Assembly: GCA_028285685.1 (NCBI GenBank)
Contig: JANQOR010000027.1
Span: 124,001-188,000, forward strand
From: Cyclobacteriaceae bacterium
Lineage (GTDB): Bacteria > Bacteroidota > Bacteroidia > Cytophagales > Cyclobacteriaceae
Direction of reading: 5' to 3'
Length of the DNA stretch: 64,000 nt
This document shows positions 15,589 through 24,178 of the stretch, in pieces (position 1 is the first letter of the stretch; each line of letters begins with the position of its first letter). The position numbers were made by a program, and so were the translations under genes. The notes below the pieces were generated by a model. It did not search any database, was not told the DNA's origin, and worked only from the letters and a program-made list of their open reading frames with translations.

Positions 15589-16152
15589 TCAAAAGGCTAC
15601 CTCCAGACCTGTACAATCAAACCCATTGCAGCAACTTTCTTCTACCGAGCAAGCAGCGATTCCAACTCTCAAATCCTTTTCAGCCGATAGCACAACCGAA
15701 TCTCCGGGGCCACTAAGTGGTTCATGTACCTGAATTTTTCCAGTGGAGTCAACCGATGTGTTCATGAAGAAATTTACCGGATCAGGTATGTGATCCATTT
15801 CGAGAACCTTGGTGAGGTTGGTTCTACAGCTTGGATGATTCCTTGTACTATAAAGACTCTGAAACATGCTTGTGCTGCATGCTGGAAAAATCAGATCATG
15901 ATGTGGAACTGGTGATTTTTGTAAGGTAAAAAGAGGTTCATATCTATTCGAAAATACGCTGTTGCCTTCATAAAGAAATATTGAATTGTTTAGATCGATT
16001 GTAGTCTTGGTCGACAGTTCCTCCGAGAAGTCCTGAGCACTAAAGCACACGAAATCCGCCACCTGCTTTCCTTCAACGTCAGTTATTCTAAAAGTCTGTC
16101 CTGCAAGAACATCAAATACGATAGCTGACTGTGGGTCGATTTTCATTTTCAT
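15589..16152 (-). CDS. DUF1989 / urea-carboxylase-associated family protein
   Basis: A 187-residue cytoplasmic protein. 'GQTFRITDVEGKQVADFVCFSAQD', 'YSTRNHPSCRTNLTKVLE', 'DPVNFFMNTSVDSTGKI' and 'AACSVEESCCNGFDCTGLEV' are hallmarks of DUF1989. Members accompany urea carboxylase, allophanate hydrolase and guanidine or methylated-amine genes, and several conserved Cys/His suggest metal binding. It is alone here with no urea gene, although a probable methylamine-type operon lies 12 kb away. The function is unproven. Confidence 0.82.
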   Translation of the reverse strand: MKMKIDPQSAIVFDVLAGQTFRITDVEGKQVADFVCFSAQDFSEELSTKTTIDLNNSIFLYEGNSVFSNRYEPLFTLQKSPVPHHDLIFPACSTSMFQSLYSTRNHPSCRTNLTKVLEMDHIPDPVNFFMNTSVDSTGKIQVHEPLSGPGDSVVLSAEKDLRVGIAACSVEESCCNGFDCTGLEVAF

Positions 16153-16277
16153 TACATTCAGTTGGTTGGAATCACATCGCTGAATTTAAAAAATATAGAC
16201 GTAGCAGGTATGTTATGATCAGGATTGAACTAACTTGATAGCAATCTAACGGTAATTGAGATCCAAGGAAAACCAGA

Positions 16278-16571
16278 ATGATACACATCAAAGTAGCATT
16301 TAAGATTAAGCAAGATGCCGATCTTGAATTTGTTGAGACCATTGTTCTTGAATTCATCCGAAATATCAAAGCCAACGAACCGGAGACAGCAACTTATAGA
16401 TCCTTCAGACACAAAGATGAGCCACGAAAGTTTTTTCATATCATGAGCTTTGAAAATGAAGAAGCCCATCAAACACATCGGAACAGCACCTACTGCAATG
16501 CATTCGTCTCGCAACTTTACCCTTTGTGCGAGCAAGCTCCTGAGGCGGTGGATTTAGATGAAATATTCTAG
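16278..16571 (+). CDS. ABM-like small protein
   Basis: A 97-residue protein with the dimeric alpha/beta-barrel pattern: 'MIHIKVAFKIKQDADLEFVE', 'EPETATYRSFRHKDEPRKFFHIMSFENEEAHQTHRNS', ending 'VSQLYPLCEQAPEAV'. The paired His in 'EEAHQTHRNS' is typical of quinol or antibiotic monooxygenase-like domains. It stands alone ahead of the DUF5916 gene. Confidence 0.7.
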   Translation: MIHIKVAFKIKQDADLEFVETIVLEFIRNIKANEPETATYRSFRHKDEPRKFFHIMSFENEEAHQTHRNSTYCNAFVSQLYPLCEQAPEAVDLDEIF

Positions 16572-16676
16572 CAGGAGGTTTCGCCATGATTTGCAAGTAG
16601 TTATTACGACTGTGAGGTGGAGCCCTGGCAGCTAATGTCGAGTTCAATGAATAACTTTATAGCTCAAACCTAACCC

Positions 16677-18881
16677 ATGAAGCCTTTACTATTCCTGATA
16701 GGGCTTGTCCCATTTTTGCTTCTTGCGCAGACGAAGATGATCGACACAAGTATTCGACCTGAACACACGTCTGCGCAAATCGAAGATATTCCTGAAATGG
16801 ATGGTGAAGTGATCAATGATCCCATTTGGCAGAAGATTGATCCTATTGAGGAGCTCATCCAGATCCAGCCAAACTTGGGAGAGCTGGCGAGTGAGCGCAC
16901 GGAAATTCGTATAGCATATGATGCACAGACATTTTACCTCGCGGTTGTTTGTTATGATGCCCAACCAGAACAGCTGGTGGTGACTGATGCTCGAAGAGAC
17001 GCGTCGTTAGGTGAAGCTGATGCTTTTCTGTTCATTCTGGATACCTACCATGATAAGCAAAACGGTTTCGTCTTTGGAACCAATCCTATTGGAATCGAAT
17101 ATGATGCCCAGGTGGACAATGAGGGACAAGGAAACTTTAATGCAAATCGACAGCAGGGAGGTGTAATTGGAGGTTTTAACCTGAATTGGGATGCCTCTTG
17201 GGACGTGAAGACGCAAGTGGGGGATTATGGATGGAGTGCAGAATTTGCAATTCCACTCCGAACGATACGTTACAAATCGGGCGAAGATGTAACCTGGGGT
17301 GCCAATTTCAGACGCAACATACGGAAGACCAACGAGATTGCATATTGGGCGCCGATGCCCATTCAGTTTGATATGAAGCGGCTATCATTGGCGGGAACGC
17401 TGTCAGGTTTGTCATTAAAAAAACCGGGGAATTTAAAAGTGATTCCTTATGCGCTGGGAAATGTACAACGCGTAAAAGGTGATGATGAGACTGAAACAGA
17501 CACCAATTTAGATGCCGGTTTGGACGTCAAATACTCGGTCACACCAAGTTTAACCCTGGATTTGACGTACAACACCGATTTCGCGCAGGTGGAGGTAGAT
17601 GAAGTGCAAGTCAACCTTGATCGGTTCAATTTGTTTTTCCCGGAAAAGCGGCCTTTTTTCCTGGAAAATGCCGGATTGTTCAGTGTCGGTAGCCCAGGAG
17701 AAGTAGATCTGTTTTTTAGCAGAAAAATTGGGATCAATGATGACGGAAGCATTGTACCGATCATTGGTGGTGCTCGTTTATCCGGTAGACAGAACAATAC
17801 GAATGTAGCTCTACTCAGCATGTTCACAGAGGAGATCGACTCACGCGGGATTCCGGCCAATAACTTTACTGTAGCTAGGTTGAATCAACAGTTGGACCGT
17901 CGAACCACTTTTGGAGGGAGCTATATTGCCAGGTATGGAATCGGGCTGGATACTGCAAATCGAAATTCCGTAATTTCGGCTGATACGAAGATTGGGATAG
18001 GTAATAAAGCGCAGATCACTGGGTTCATTGCCAAGAGTGAGACTCCACAGCTGGATGGACGAGATGTATCCTTTCAGATCAAGCCTCAGTACGAGTGGAA
18101 TGGATTGAATGTCTTGATGGGTTACACAGAAGTACAGGAAAACTTTAATCCGGAGGTTGGGTTTTTAGGCCGAGGAGCGTTTCGAAAGCCGGAATTCTTG
18201 ATTCTGAAGCAAGTAAGGCCGAAAAATCCGAATTGGCTCGGCGGAATGCTCGAGCTAAGACCACACATTTCCTATCGTGGTTTCTGGGACTTTGATGGCA
18301 ACCAGGTAACCGGTTTTTTGCATGTGGATAATCACTGGGAATGGAAAAGTGGATTTGAAGTACACACAGGAGTGAATTTTACACAAGAAGGTGTGTTAAA
18401 TGCCTTTGAAATCTCCGATGGCATCTTCGTTCCAGTGGGAGAGTACGAGAATCGGGAAGCGCAGATCATCGTCATCACAAACCCCAGCAAACCCTTATCA
18501 ATCAGTACAAGACACGTCATTGGTGGATTTTTTAATGGAAACCGTGCGGCAAACAGCCTGACCTTACGTGCCAGAACTGGTGACAAATTCAATTCTTCCT
18601 TTGTGTATATCCGAAATGACATTAGCCTGGAGGGTGGAGACTTCTCAACCGATATTTTCAGAGGCAGACTTACTTATTCATTTACACCACGAGTGTCTCT
18701 TACCAGCCTTGTTCAATACAACAGCGTGACCGATGTGTGGTCTTTGAACATGCGTTTCAATGCGCTTCAATCATCCAACACTGGATTGTTTGTCGTGTAT
18801 AATGTTTTTGATGATACCCTAGGAAATAGAAATAGCACTTTCACGGTGAAGTACACCAGGCTTTTTGATTTGATTAGGTAG
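16677..18881 (+). CDS. DUF5916 outer-membrane protein with CBM9-like N-terminal domain
   Basis: A 734-residue exported protein: signal peptide ending 'LLLAQ' (~18), a carbohydrate-binding family-9-like domain (~35-215, with 'IPEMDGEVINDPIWQKI' and 'YDAQTFYLAVVCYDA'), then a long DUF5916 barrel-like region from ~225, including 'DFAQVEVDEVQVNLDRFNLFFPEKRPFFLEN'. The last residues 'VKYTRLFDLIR' fit a barrel end. The family is widespread in Bacteroidota and Gemmatimonadota; its substrate is unknown. Confidence 0.9.
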   Translation: MKPLLFLIGLVPFLLLAQTKMIDTSIRPEHTSAQIEDIPEMDGEVINDPIWQKIDPIEELIQIQPNLGELASERTEIRIAYDAQTFYLAVVCYDAQPEQLVVTDARRDASLGEADAFLFILDTYHDKQNGFVFGTNPIGIEYDAQVDNEGQGNFNANRQQGGVIGGFNLNWDASWDVKTQVGDYGWSAEFAIPLRTIRYKSGEDVTWGANFRRNIRKTNEIAYWAPMPIQFDMKRLSLAGTLSGLSLKKPGNLKVIPYALGNVQRVKGDDETETDTNLDAGLDVKYSVTPSLTLDLTYNTDFAQVEVDEVQVNLDRFNLFFPEKRPFFLENAGLFSVGSPGEVDLFFSRKIGINDDGSIVPIIGGARLSGRQNNTNVALLSMFTEEIDSRGIPANNFTVARLNQQLDRRTTFGGSYIARYGIGLDTANRNSVISADTKIGIGNKAQITGFIAKSETPQLDGRDVSFQIKPQYEWNGLNVLMGYTEVQENFNPEVGFLGRGAFRKPEFLILKQVRPKNPNWLGGMLELRPHISYRGFWDFDGNQVTGFLHVDNHWEWKSGFEVHTGVNFTQEGVLNAFEISDGIFVPVGEYENREAQIIVITNPSKPLSISTRHVIGGFFNGNRAANSLTLRARTGDKFNSSFVYIRNDISLEGGDFSTDIFRGRLTYSFTPRVSLTSLVQYNSVTDVWSLNMRFNALQSSNTGLFVVYNVFDDTLGNRNSTFTVKYTRLFDLIR

Positions 18882-18888
18882 TACGAAC

Positions 18889-19338
18889 CTAATCCTTCAT
18901 CTCAAACACCATCTCAATCTCAACGGACCAATCTCCCGGTATAACCATGCCAACTGCTGATCTGGCGTGGGTATTTTCTTCACCAAAAATTTTGTTTAAA
19001 AAATCCGTTGCTCCATTAATGACTCCTGAGGTGTTGTTAAAGTCACCACCAACGTTCACCATTCCAAGTACTTTAACAGCTCTGGCAATATTGTTCACGT
19101 CATCTATTGCTCCAACAGCCTGCAGGCATCGGTAGGCGCAAAGCTCTGCTGCTTTGTATGCCGTTTCTAAATCTACATCAACACCCACTTTCCCCTTGTA
19201 TTGAGTATCGCCTAAAGAGGATACTTGCCCGGATGTGAAGATCAGATTGCCTGTTCGAACGGCATTTTGGAAATCTCTTACTTTGAGTGGTCCAGGTTCA
19301 TAATTATAACCCAACTCCTTTAGTTTGTCTGTGATCAT
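18889..19338 (-). CDS. RidA-family protein
   Basis: A 149-residue protein with the YjgF/YER057c/UK114 fold: 'KVRDFQNAVRTGNLIFTSGQVS', 'DLETAYKAAELCAYRCLQAVGAIDDVNNIARAVKVLGMVN', 'RSAVGMVIPGDWSVEIEMVFEM'. The catalytic arginine expected before 'SAVG' is present in 'ARSAVG'. Canonical RidA deaminates reactive enamines; this member is of the longer subtype (~150 aa) whose role is less certain. It converges on the DUF5916 gene with a seven-base gap. Confidence 0.92.
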   Translation of the reverse strand: MITDKLKELGYNYEPGPLKVRDFQNAVRTGNLIFTSGQVSSLGDTQYKGKVGVDVDLETAYKAAELCAYRCLQAVGAIDDVNNIARAVKVLGMVNVGGDFNNTSGVINGATDFLNKIFGEENTHARSAVGMVIPGDWSVEIEMVFEMKD

Positions 19339-19394
19339 ATCAAATTAGATTGGTATTTATTCAAAAATTGAAGTTAGCCCGATTGTGTTAAATA

Positions 19395-20165
19395 TTAGTC
19401 TTCTAAAATGTAATTCACCTTATCAACTCCAGTGTTTCCACTTTCAGGGTTGTACGCGTATACGGTCAGCTCATATTGTCCAGCTATATTCAGAAGTACC
19501 TCGCCCTCAAACAGATTGGTTGATACAAGTGAAAGAGCTATTTCTTTATACAGTACACCATCCTTTTTGAGGATGCCTTTTACTTCCATTTTATCCGAAT
19601 CCCATAATCCACCTTTGTTAATTGTGCAACCACACATCATGACGATATTAGCCTGTATCTTGAATGGCTGATCCTTGACTGAATTAAGTGGGATGTAATG
19701 GTGTGTTCTAGGCTTTAGGATATCGATGATGAAGCCAGGAACTTCCAGGATGATGCCATCGCCAAGAATGTGTTTCCCGGGAATTAACCAAAGCTCCGTA
19801 CTGATGTTTGCCTGTGCCTGACGGTTGCTGACCGGCGATATGACTTCTATACTTACGAAAGTGGGCTCATCTATGTCTACGGTTGCCAGAAATTTAGCCG
19901 TTCGTTCATCAGCTATGGGAATACCTCTCTTTTGAGCATCAATCATGATTAAGCTGGTATTGCCTGTGCTTCCGGTGGTTTTTCCTTCAGCCAGAATTTT
20001 TTGATTGGTTTTATTTCTTATGATAACGTAAGCTCCTCCAAGCGAACTGCCGACGAACTTGGCATCTTTTGCCTTTACTCTAACGGTAACTTTGGTTTCC
20101 GTAGCCTGGGCATAGAGTGTCGCAAGCATTAGAACTAACAGGGGAAGTGATATTGTTCTTTTCAT
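19395..20165 (-). CDS. secreted hypothetical protein in MarR operon
   Basis: A 256-residue exported protein with signal peptide cleaved about 'ATLYAQA' (~21). The rest is beta-rich, with an N-terminal Ig/carboxypeptidase-regulatory-like part ('AYVIIRNKTNQKILAEGKTTGSTGNTSL') and a central Cys-Gly-Cys motif in 'MMCGCTINKGGLWDSDKMEV'. I recognise the Cys-Gly-Cys/Gly-Gly-x-Trp-Asp pattern from uncharacterised Bacteroidota proteins but no function. The gene follows the MarR regulator by 12 bases and shares its operator. Confidence 0.7.
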   Translation of the reverse strand: MKRTISLPLLVLMLATLYAQATETKVTVRVKAKDAKFVGSSLGGAYVIIRNKTNQKILAEGKTTGSTGNTSLIMIDAQKRGIPIADERTAKFLATVDIDEPTFVSIEVISPVSNRQAQANISTELWLIPGKHILGDGIILEVPGFIIDILKPRTHHYIPLNSVKDQPFKIQANIVMMCGCTINKGGLWDSDKMEVKGILKKDGVLYKEIALSLVSTNLFEGEVLLNIAGQYELTVYAYNPESGNTGVDKVNYILED

Positions 20166-20177
20166 TTCGGTATTCTT

Positions 20178-20666
20178 TTAAGCATTTAAATATTCCTGTT
20201 GATATCTGTGATAGAATGAATTTCTTTTTAGTTGGACCTCAATTCCTTCTAGACATTCCAATATCTTCAGATCGTTGTCAAGGATTTGCAGGATTGCCTG
20301 ATCACAGCTAGCTAAGAGTTTTTCCAATTGAGGAAGCATCTCTTTAGATTTTTTGGTCAATTGGATGATCTGTCTGCGCTTATCATTGCTGTCTGTTTGT
20401 GAAGAAACAAAACCCTTCTCATTCATTTTTTTGATCATGATTACCATCGTTGGATGAGCATATCCCAGCATTTCAGCGATCTGAGCGATAGATAGTTTCT
20501 GCTTATCTCTTAACAGCAGAAAAATGAGATACCAGTTTGGCTCGATATCAATTTCTAGTTCCTTATATAGCTTTCTGATGTCGTGAGACATTCGATCGCT
20601 AATCCTTTTCAGGCGACTGTCTAAAGCCCGGTAGCCCAGCTCTTTTATAAAATCAGATTGAAACAT
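20178..20666 (-). CDS. MarR-family transcriptional regulator
   Basis: A 162-residue winged-helix regulator using the ATG at 20664-20666; a TTG at 20681 would add five residues and run closer to the operator, so the ATG is preferred. Typical marks: 'LIFLLLRDKQKLSIAQIAEMLGYAHPTMVIMIKKMNEKGFVSSQTDSNDKRRQIIQLT'. It is the first gene of a two-gene operon with the secreted protein. A palindromic A/T-rich operator lies 18 bases upstream, consistent with autorepression. Confidence 0.93.
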   Translation of the reverse strand: MFQSDFIKELGYRALDSRLKRISDRMSHDIRKLYKELEIDIEPNWYLIFLLLRDKQKLSIAQIAEMLGYAHPTMVIMIKKMNEKGFVSSQTDSNDKRRQIIQLTKKSKEMLPQLEKLLASCDQAILQILDNDLKILECLEGIEVQLKRNSFYHRYQQEYLNA

Positions 20667-20683
20667 TTGGTAAACATACAAAT

Positions 20684-20713
20684 TATATAGTTAAATATAT
20701 AGTTAACTATATA
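20684..20713. promoter_or_regulatory. MarR-type operator (palindrome plus third half-site)
   Basis: TATATAGTTAACTATATA (20696-20713) is a perfect 18-bp palindrome. The half-site TATATAGTTAA also occurs at 20684-20694, one helical turn (12 bases) upstream in the same orientation. Placement just upstream of marR, within promoter reach, makes autoregulation the simplest reading. Confidence 0.8.
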
Positions 20714-20773
20714 AATAGTGCCGTTTTTATTTTTTAGTCAACGATTTTTCTTTAGAAAACCACAAGGGTTTGA

Positions 20774-20816
20774 TCAAATAAAAGGGAACTCCGCAATAGC
20801 ATTGCACAAGCTCCCT
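20774..20816 (-). terminator. intrinsic terminator after the DUF2892 gene
   Basis: On the minus strand an imperfect hairpin (AGGGA arm at 20783-20787 pairing with TCCCT at 20812-20816, inner CAAT/ATTG arms) is followed by TTTTATTTG. It starts 29 bases beyond the DUF2892 stop. Confidence 0.6.
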
Positions 20817-20844
20817 GTCAAAAGATTGGCAAAATTGAACGCTG

Positions 20845-21045
20845 CTATCTTGGGCAGGTACGCATGCCGAAGATGGCGTAAATTGGACAGAAACTTACCA
20901 GACTCGTCAGTAAAAAGATTACTGCCAATGCCAACAAAACGATTCCAATAGTACCCGTAATTACATTGGAAAAATAGAGTACGGCGACAACTGCTGCAAT
21001 AAGTACCCTAACAATACGGTCTGCGGATCCCATGTTCTTTTTCAT
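20845..21045 (-). CDS. DUF2892 (YgaP-type transmembrane) protein
   Basis: A 66-residue membrane protein: 'MGSADRIVRVLIAAVVAVLYFSNVITGTIGIVLLALAVIFLLTSLVSFCPIYAIFGM' contains the family mark 'RxVRVLIG-like' opening, two TM helices and the terminal Cys-Pro-Ile-Tyr-x-x-Phe-Gly motif. In E. coli this segment is attached to a rhodanese (YgaP), here it is alone. Start could be the ATG at 21045 or four codons later. Confidence 0.92.
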   Translation of the reverse strand: MKKNMGSADRIVRVLIAAVVAVLYFSNVITGTIGIVLLALAVIFLLTSLVSFCPIYAIFGMRTCPR

Positions 21046-21198
21046 TTTGATGCAACTTTTAGTTATACATATTTTGAGTCAAAAGAACCATGTGCATAGT
21101 GCCTGGTAAATCAAATACATCAACAAACCAAAACACCATAATTCTTTTCGTCAAACCTATGTAGGAGATTCAATCCTTGCAGTGACTTTAGTCACCAC

Positions 21199-21840
21199 CT
21201 ACAGCAATTCTATGCTGTTGCTATGCTGCTTGAGTTTTCCTTCTACTTCCAGTTTTTTCATAACTCGACTGATCACTTCTCTGGAAGTACCAAGTTCATT
21301 GGCAATTTGTCGGTGCGAAAGCTTAAGTGGATTCCTGTGAGTTAGCTCTTTTTTTTCCACGAGATAGTCAAGCAACCTTTTATCCAAACGATCGAACAAA
21401 AGATGATTTATCGTATCGAGCATTTCACTGTATCGGAGATTATACTGTTGAAAATAGAGAGTATTGAAATCAGGAAATTGACGGCTCAAATGATCCATTT
21501 TGGTCGCCGGCAGTAGTAGTACTGTCGAATCTTCCTCTGCTACCGCGAAGATCTTGCTAGGTTCATTTTTCAACCCGGATGAAAAGGACATTACACAGCT
21601 TTCATTGGGTTTTATGTAATAAAGTAACAATTCCTTGTCTTCATGCCGAGTGAAGACTTTGATTAACCCTTCAAGTACAATTGGGATCACCTTCACGTAC
21701 TGACCTTCCCTCAAGATTTCTGTGTCTTTTAGAATTTGCTGGATTTTTGCTATTGATGCCAGCTCTTTTACCAGTGATGGGCTTAAATGTTTAAGTGCTT
21801 TTTTTAGTTCGTCATTCGGATCCAAAGGCCGATTACTCAT
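21199..21840 (-). CDS. Crp/Fnr-family transcriptional regulator
   Basis: A 213-residue regulator. The ATG at 21838-21840 gives a normal N-terminus (MSNRPLDPNDELKKAL); the longer frame upstream lies inside the amidase gene. An effector-binding cupin (~20-140) has 'EGQYVKVIPIVLEGLIKVF' and 'LLYYIKPNESCVMSF', followed by the helix-turn-helix 'LSHRQIANELGTSREVISRVMKKLEVEG'. No Fe-S cysteine cluster of Fnr is present. The start overlaps the amidase stop by eight bases (ATGAGTAA), implying coupling. Downstream are weak inverted repeats only. Confidence 0.92.
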   Translation of the reverse strand: MSNRPLDPNDELKKALKHLSPSLVKELASIAKIQQILKDTEILREGQYVKVIPIVLEGLIKVFTRHEDKELLLYYIKPNESCVMSFSSGLKNEPSKIFAVAEEDSTVLLLPATKMDHLSRQFPDFNTLYFQQYNLRYSEMLDTINHLLFDRLDKRLLDYLVEKKELTHRNPLKLSHRQIANELGTSREVISRVMKKLEVEGKLKQHSNSIELL

Positions 21841-23476
21841 ATCCCGTAGGATTCTTTCTGATTTTTGTTCCCTGTTCGAAGGCATAACCAACCTTAAGCA
21901 ATTGGTCTTCGGTAAAAGGCCTTCCAATAAAGGTAATTCCTGCCGGCCTCCCTGTTTCACGATAGCCCATTGGAACGGTCAAGCATGGATACTTTGCAGC
22001 AGCTGCAAAGCCCGCACCTCGATTGTTTACGCCTAAGACGATATCCAGGTTGAATTCTTTCATAGGTGTTTCAAAGTAGCGAATTCCTTCTGCGTTCAAC
22101 CTGTCTTTTAATTGGATTCGCTCCTCCTCACTGAGTTGAACATCCAGCATACCCTTGAATCGGGCATGACCATATGGAGTTCGAATGGCACTGTCTTGTT
22201 CGTTATAAGCTACAATTTCTTCTACCGTTTTTTGCGTGATTTTGTTCGAACCATAGTCCTTCAGGTAGTTTGCAAGATCTATTTGCATGTCTGCAGACAG
22301 CAAATCCCCAAAACCATTGAAATCCACCTGAACCGGATCAAATTCGATCGCAATGCCCCCCATTGATACAATTTTCTCTACTGTGAGCATGTACACGGAG
22401 TCTTCGTCATAGTTTTTATTCACACCAAAACGAACACCTTCTAGTGTCCCTGTTTCAATGTCTTCCCAATAGCTTTTGTCTTTGGGATTATCTTTCGTAG
22501 CAGCATCTGCAGGGTCTTCTCCTGTCATGGCTGAAAGCAGGATGGAATTGTCAACGACATTTTTGGTCATCGGACCAGGGGTATCTAGCGTACTTGAGAT
22601 GGGAACAATTCCTCCTCTGCTAAGTAATCCAATGGTTGGCTTGAGACCTGCCAAGGAGCTGGCACTTGAAGGTGACAAAATGGATCCGGACGTTTCTGTG
22701 CCCACTGCAGCAGCTGCGTAGTTGGCAGCTATCGCGGCACCACTGCCTGAACTTGACCCGCCGGTGTCGAACAACCTCCTACCGTAAGGATTGAGCGTTT
22801 GACCCGCGACAGCACTGAAACCATTTGGACAACCACTGCAATTAAAATTTGCCCATTCACTGAGGCTGGTTTTGCCCAGGACAATCGCTCCCTTTTCTTT
22901 CATCCTTTCAACTATGAAAGCATCTGTCGTCTGGTTTTGAAGTAAAACATGAGCACCTGCTGTAGTAGGAACCGCTTCTGTGTTGACATTATCTTTTAGG
23001 AGCACTGGGATTCCGAAGATCGGGTGATTTTCATCAGATATTGCTTTGTCTTTTTCTTTGGCCTCCTTGACAGCATTCGGATTGATGGCTATGATCGAGT
23101 TGAGCATTGTATTTCTGTTATTCTCAAACTTTACGATTCGATACAAATACCATTGTGTAAGTGTCTCGTACGAAAGCTTGCCCGATCTTACATTTTCCTG
23201 AAGAGTGGGAATGTCCTGATCGAAAATCAACGGCTTTAATTGTTGATAATCTTCCTCGGAGAAATAGGCAATTTGATTAGCCACATTTTTCCAAATGTCA
23301 TTTTTGTCCAAAACCTTTGATTGAATCAACTTGTACTGCATCCGTTGGGATTCGTGATTCGCATTAGCTTCCAGTTCCTCTGTTTCATCGTATGGCACCC
23401 AAACCGGGATTTCCGTTTTTCTTTGAGAAGTGCAGGCAAGAGCGAATAAAAGGGAGAGTACAAAAAGGTGTTTCAT
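21833..23476 (-). CDS. amidase (amidase signature family), probable lipoprotein
   Basis: A roughly 547-residue enzyme when started at the ATG at 23474-23476; longer starts at 23500 or 23515 exist but precede the signal peptide. N-terminal 'MKHLFVLSLLFALACTSQ' suggests a lipidated cysteine, though the box is not ideal. The Ser-cisSer-Lys catalytic set is present: Lys in 'PVLLKDNVNTEAV', Ser in 'GTETSGSILSPSSAS', and the glycine/serine-rich 'DTGGSSSGSGAAIA'. Members hydrolyse linear or aryl amides. The Crp/Fnr regulator is translationally coupled. Confidence 0.88.
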   Translation of the reverse strand: MKHLFVLSLLFALACTSQRKTEIPVWVPYDETEELEANANHESQRMQYKLIQSKVLDKNDIWKNVANQIAYFSEEDYQQLKPLIFDQDIPTLQENVRSGKLSYETLTQWYLYRIVKFENNRNTMLNSIIAINPNAVKEAKEKDKAISDENHPIFGIPVLLKDNVNTEAVPTTAGAHVLLQNQTTDAFIVERMKEKGAIVLGKTSLSEWANFNCSGCPNGFSAVAGQTLNPYGRRLFDTGGSSSGSGAAIAANYAAAAVGTETSGSILSPSSASSLAGLKPTIGLLSRGGIVPISSTLDTPGPMTKNVVDNSILLSAMTGEDPADAATKDNPKDKSYWEDIETGTLEGVRFGVNKNYDEDSVYMLTVEKIVSMGGIAIEFDPVQVDFNGFGDLLSADMQIDLANYLKDYGSNKITQKTVEEIVAYNEQDSAIRTPYGHARFKGMLDVQLSEEERIQLKDRLNAEGIRYFETPMKEFNLDIVLGVNNRGAGFAAAAKYPCLTVPMGYRETGRPAGITFIGRPFTEDQLLKVGYAFEQGTKIRKNPTGYE

Positions 23477-23574
23477 GACTTTGGGTAAGTAAGATTTCAT
23501 TAAATATAGATACAAAGGATACTCACGAACGAAACGATAATGACAATTAAACCTTTTAGGTGATCAACGGCAAT

Positions 23575-23601
23575 AAAAAAGCCTCACCCCTTGGGTGAAG
23601 C
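23575..23601 (-). terminator. intrinsic terminator of the truncated haemoglobin gene
   Basis: GCCTCACCC/GGGTGAAGC hairpin (one mismatch, CTT loop) at 23581-23601; on the minus strand it is followed by TTTTTTATTG. It lies about 47 bases after the gene stop. Confidence 0.85.
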
Positions 23602-23647
23602 TTAACTACTAGACTAGCCCATGATAAAAAGCTAGGTCTTAAATAGG

Positions 23648-24016
23648 TTAGGTATTGACAATGTCGCTTTTTGTACTTCCAACAATTTCCATGGCCTCCT
23701 TAATAATCTGAGCATCCAGGTTCAACTCTCTAAGCGTATCGGAAAGGTGGCCAGCTACGGCTTCAAAGTGTTCTTCCTTGATTTTCATATGAGCATGGGA
23801 CGCTGCCAAAGCCTCACCTGTATATTGAATAGGGGAGCCAAAGGCATATGCTAAAAAAGTTTTCAGTTTGGCAGACTGGGCACCCATATCAATGCTCGTG
23901 AAGAAATGGCCTACGTCGGGGTCTGAAGTGACTTTAGAATAGAAAATATCCACGGCCGTATTCACAGCACCCATTCCTCCAATTCGTTCGAAGAGACTTT
24001 TAGTTTCGGTTTCCAT
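23648..24016 (-). CDS. truncated haemoglobin (group I type)
   Basis: A 122-residue protein from the ATG at 24014-24016 (the longer ORF start at 24043 adds an unlikely MIIEITQHK). 'LFERIGGMGAVNTAVDIFYSKVTSDPDVGHFF' is the family opening with the Gly-Gly turn, and the proximal haem ligand is His74 in 'ASHAHMKIKEEHFEAVAGHL'. The length fits two-over-two globins. Likely roles are NO or O2 handling; nothing adjacent fixes the role. Confidence 0.93.
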   Translation of the reverse strand: METETKSLFERIGGMGAVNTAVDIFYSKVTSDPDVGHFFTSIDMGAQSAKLKTFLAYAFGSPIQYTGEALAASHAHMKIKEEHFEAVAGHLSDTLRELNLDAQIIKEAMEIVGSTKSDIVNT

Positions 24017-24130
24017 TTTGTGTTGAGTGATTTCAATAATCATCCAAAACTATTGTTGAGATTAAATTGAGGAATCATACTATGGTCTACTCTCGGTCTA
24101 CACCATGATCAACTCATTTTTAAGAAACAA

Positions 24131-24156
24131 AAAAGGCCATGTTAAAGACATGGCCT
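24131..24156 (-). terminator. intrinsic terminator of the propeller-amidohydrolase gene
   Basis: AGGCCATGT/ACATGGCCT perfect 9-bp stem (24134-24142 and 24148-24156) with a TTTTTTG run next to it on the minus strand, just after the 24179 stop. Confidence 0.9.
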
Positions 24157-24178
24157 CTTTAGCAAGTTTGCCGTAAGG

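Noticed and set aside
20718-20951. Plus-strand ORF opposite the DUF2892 gene
   Set aside because: It is antisense to a recognisable gene and its own terminator, and its composition is basic and unlike a protein.
21841-21960. Longer Crp/Fnr start
   Set aside because: It would lie within the amidase gene and the extra residues have no family match; the ATG at 21840 gives a normal start.
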